Positions 23,172-25,047 of a stretch of 25,047 bases of DNA are shown here, in pieces. This DNA comes from Desulfocorpusculum sp964414345 (GTDB lineage: Bacteria; Desulfobacterota; Desulfocorpusculales; Desulfocorpusculum): NCBI GenBank assembly GCA_964414345.1, contig CAYPWF010000054.1, positions 1 through 25,047 on the forward strand, read 5' to 3'. Position 1 is the stretch's first letter. Each line of letters opens with the position of its first letter. A program made the translations under genes and the position numbers. The notes under the pieces are model-generated. The model ran no database searches. It saw nothing but the letters and a program-made list of their open reading frames with translations, and was not told where the DNA came from.

Positions 23172-24854
23172 TCAAGGCTTTTTGCGCGAGCGCACCTCCT
23201 CCTTGATTCTTTGGATATGTCCTCTGCCAAGGCCTTTCACCTCGCAGCCCAGTTCGAAAAACCTCCTTATGGTGGAGTCCTCTAGAATCCCGAAGCAATC
23301 CACCACGGCCAAGGGTCTTCCGGCCATCTCCAAAACCTCCTCCGGGACCAAGTCCAGGTAAGGTTTGTGGCGCACAGCCAGGACCATGGCGTCCGCCCCA
23401 GCCAGGGTCTTGGCCAGGTCCTTTTCCACCCTCAGTTCGCTTAGTCTTTCTTGGTTTCTGAAGAACTTAGACCTGGAGCCTCCCTCTGCCGGGTAGGACT
23501 CCTGCTTTTCCATTTCCCACCAGCGTTGCACATACGGGTCGTGCACCATAACCTCGGCCCCCATCTCCACCAGCTTTCTCACAACCAGCTCCGAGCCGCT
23601 GTAACGGGTGTCTCCCACATCCTCCCGATAGGAAGCCCCCAGCAAGGCCACTTTGGAAGCAGCCACTATGCGTCCCATGTTCCTGAGAGCATCTCTTACC
23701 AACCTGGCCACGTGGAGGGCTCGGGTGTCGTTTATGTCTATGGCAAGGGGCGTAATTTTGAAGATTTCGTCCTCGAATCCCATGAGAGTATGGTAGGCCC
23801 AAACCCCAAGCCCCCCGTCCTTGGGAAGACAGTAGCCGCCTATGCCAGGGCCGGGGAAGATGATGTTGGAATGGGTTGGCCTCACCCTTATGGCATCCAC
23901 CAGCTTTACCAGATCCACCCCGTTGCGTTCTGCAAAGAGGCTCCACTCGTGCAGGAAGGCCAGAATGGTGGCCCGGTAGGAGTTCTCTACTATCTTGCAG
24001 GTCTCGCTCTCTATGGGCCTATCCAGCACCGTGAGGGGAAAGTCCCTCACATTTATCACATTGGATAGAAAACGCACCACCTTTTCCCTGGACTCAGGGT
24101 TTATCCCGCTGCAGACCCTCCAGAAATCCCTTATGGAGGCCACGTACTGCCGTCCAGGCATCACCCTTTCAAAAGAATGGGCCAAAAGAGGCTCCCTGTC
24201 CCCCAAGCCCCTCTCCCTGAAAGCCTTTTTCAAAATGGGGTAGGCCACGTACTCCGTGGTGCCTGGAGGGACTGTGGTCTCTATGAGCACCAAGCACTGG
24301 GGCTGGATCTTCTCTCCGATGATCCTTAGGCTCTCTTCCAAGGCTTTTATGTCGGCGTGACCCCTCCGCACATCCCCCAGGGTCTCTTTGTGGTAGTCGC
24401 ACTGCACATCCACCACCACCACATCTGCCAGAGAAAGCGCCTCATAAGAAAAAGTGGCCGTGAGGGTCTTTTTCTCTTGCACACAACGCCTCAGGAGCCT
24501 CGGGACCTCCGGGTCCTCTGCCGAGACCGGAGGCAGGCCCCTGTTGAGGTATTCTATCTTCCAGTAGGAACGAGTCGAGGGCCTCTGCATGGCCATCACA
24601 AAATAAAGAGGCTTTCCAGTGGAGGAATCCACGGAGTCGGCCACAACCCCTGCCATGACCGCCCCCACAAAGCCAACCCCCATGACCACCACTATTTCAC
24701 GGCCCAAAAGCCTCTGCTCGGCCGCCAACCGCTCCAGGCGCATGACCTCCCTGAGGTTCTCTTCCTGCTCTGGCAGGGGAAAGATCTCCCCCTCAGGGGA
24801 AACTGAAACCTCTTTGCCTACTGGCTGAGCCTGGGGCTCCAAGCGCTCGCTCAT
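23172..24854 (-). CDS. UDP-glucose/GDP-mannose dehydrogenase family protein
   Basis: A 560-residue NAD(P)-dependent nucleotide-sugar dehydrogenase that oxidises a sugar C6 alcohol to a carboxylate. The nucleotide-binding motif VVVMGVGFVGAVMA is at about 55-68. The catalytic Cys is C342 in GPGIGGYCLPKD, and the region ETTVPPGTTEY (about 192-202) is conserved. The C-terminal domain contains KVALLGASYREDVGDTRYSGS and VMVHDPYV. Two oddities: a 50-residue N-terminal extension, and a non-standard stretch after the first helix (VMAMQRPSTRSYWKIEYLNRG) in place of the acidic residue that normally binds NAD ribose. ATG 24854 has GAGGTG 7 nt upstream. No glycosyltransferase or polysaccharide gene adjoins it in the window, so the substrate is unknown. 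Composite satellite B lies 20 bp upstream. Confidence 0.9.
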   Translation of the reverse strand: MSERLEPQAQPVGKEVSVSPEGEIFPLPEQEENLREVMRLERLAAEQRLLGREIVVVMGVGFVGAVMAGVVADSVDSSTGKPLYFVMAMQRPSTRSYWKIEYLNRGLPPVSAEDPEVPRLLRRCVQEKKTLTATFSYEALSLADVVVVDVQCDYHKETLGDVRRGHADIKALEESLRIIGEKIQPQCLVLIETTVPPGTTEYVAYPILKKAFRERGLGDREPLLAHSFERVMPGRQYVASIRDFWRVCSGINPESREKVVRFLSNVINVRDFPLTVLDRPIESETCKIVENSYRATILAFLHEWSLFAERNGVDLVKLVDAIRVRPTHSNIIFPGPGIGGYCLPKDGGLGVWAYHTLMGFEDEIFKITPLAIDINDTRALHVARLVRDALRNMGRIVAASKVALLGASYREDVGDTRYSGSELVVRKLVEMGAEVMVHDPYVQRWWEMEKQESYPAEGGSRSKFFRNQERLSELRVEKDLAKTLAGADAMVLAVRHKPYLDLVPEEVLEMAGRPLAVVDCFGILEDSTIRRFFELGCEVKGLGRGHIQRIKEEVRSRKKP

Positions 24855-24874
24855 GTCTCAACACCTCGTTTGAA

Positions 24875-25047
24875 GGTCTATCTGGTCTATTCGGTCTATT
24901 TGGTCTGTTCCGTCTGTCTGGTCTATCTAGTCTACTTGCCCTGGTTGAGGCCTTGGCCCCTCAACTCTTCACTCTTCCCTCTTCACTCTTCCCTCTTCAT
25001 TCTTCACTCTTCATTCTTCACTCTTCATTCTTCACTCTTCATTCTTC
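24875..25047 (+). repeat. Composite satellite B (truncated by window end)
   Basis: The same architecture and orientation as satellite A. Seven 9-bp units (24875-24937), such as GGTCTATCT, GGTCTATTC and CGTCTGTCT, precede a bridge (about 24938-24970, GCCCTGGTTGAGGCC then TTGGCCCCTCAACTC). A 7-bp-period array of CACTCTT, CATTCTT and CCCTCTT units then continues past the window edge. It lies directly upstream of the nucleotide-sugar dehydrogenase start, so it probably overlaps that gene's 5' region. Confidence 0.92.

Overview
The window looks like a chromosomal segment from a moderately GC-rich Gram-negative bacterium, most plausibly a Desulfobacterota (former Deltaproteobacteria) lineage. This is inferred from the gene repertoire: a family B DNA polymerase, an AAA_32-type Lon-like protease, a thiolase paired with a DUF35 zinc-ribbon subunit, a class I FBPase, and a LivKHMGF uptake system. 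I see no rRNA, tRNA, CRISPR array, intact transposase, phage gene or replication origin. The first 35 bases are the tail of a truncated gene, and the right edge cuts a tandem repeat.

Layout, left to right. (1) About 0.4-3.9 kb, minus strand: a two-gene signalling operon of a REC-GGDEF diguanylate cyclase and a membrane hybrid histidine kinase (PAS-HisKA-HATPase-REC-REC-Hpt). It diverges from (2) 4.3-8.8 kb, plus strand: livK-livH-livM-livG-livF, a complete branched-chain amino acid/amide ABC importer with a strong hairpin between livK and livH. (3) 9.1-11.4 kb, plus: a stand-alone family B DNA polymerase with intact exonuclease and polymerase motifs. It overlaps tail-to-tail with (4) 11.4-13.1 kb, minus: thiolase plus DUF35 OB-fold/zinc-ribbon subunit, behind a near-consensus sigma70-type promoter. 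(5) 13.5-16.9 kb, plus: a FecR-domain lipoprotein with a Ser/Lys-rich tail, class I fructose-1,6-bisphosphatase, and a crotonase-fold protein. (6) 17.2-24.9 kb, minus: nucleotide-sugar dehydrogenase, a TIGR04076-type small Cys protein, an unknown beta-rich protein, a DUF151 bifunctional-nuclease-like protein, an unlisted 44-residue Cys-containing ORF, a Lon-like protease, a CBS-pair protein and leucyl aminopeptidase. The last four or five look co-transcribed and have a proteostasis flavour.

The most unusual signals are outside the genes. First, a roughly 200-bp non-coding repeat family occurs twice (8791-8987 and 13225-13421), with a short fragment of a third copy at 16115-16146. It has a conserved 16-nt core, hairpin potential and IS-end-like borders. 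Second, two copies of a composite satellite (16949-17157 and 24875 to the window end), about 7.9 kb apart in the same orientation, each consist of a 9-bp-period array, a conserved bridge, and a 7-bp-period array. Neither matches a feature class I can name from sequence alone. Functionally the window is mostly housekeeping and catabolic (amino acid import, CoA-thioester chemistry, gluconeogenesis, protein turnover); I do not see a defence or biosynthetic island.
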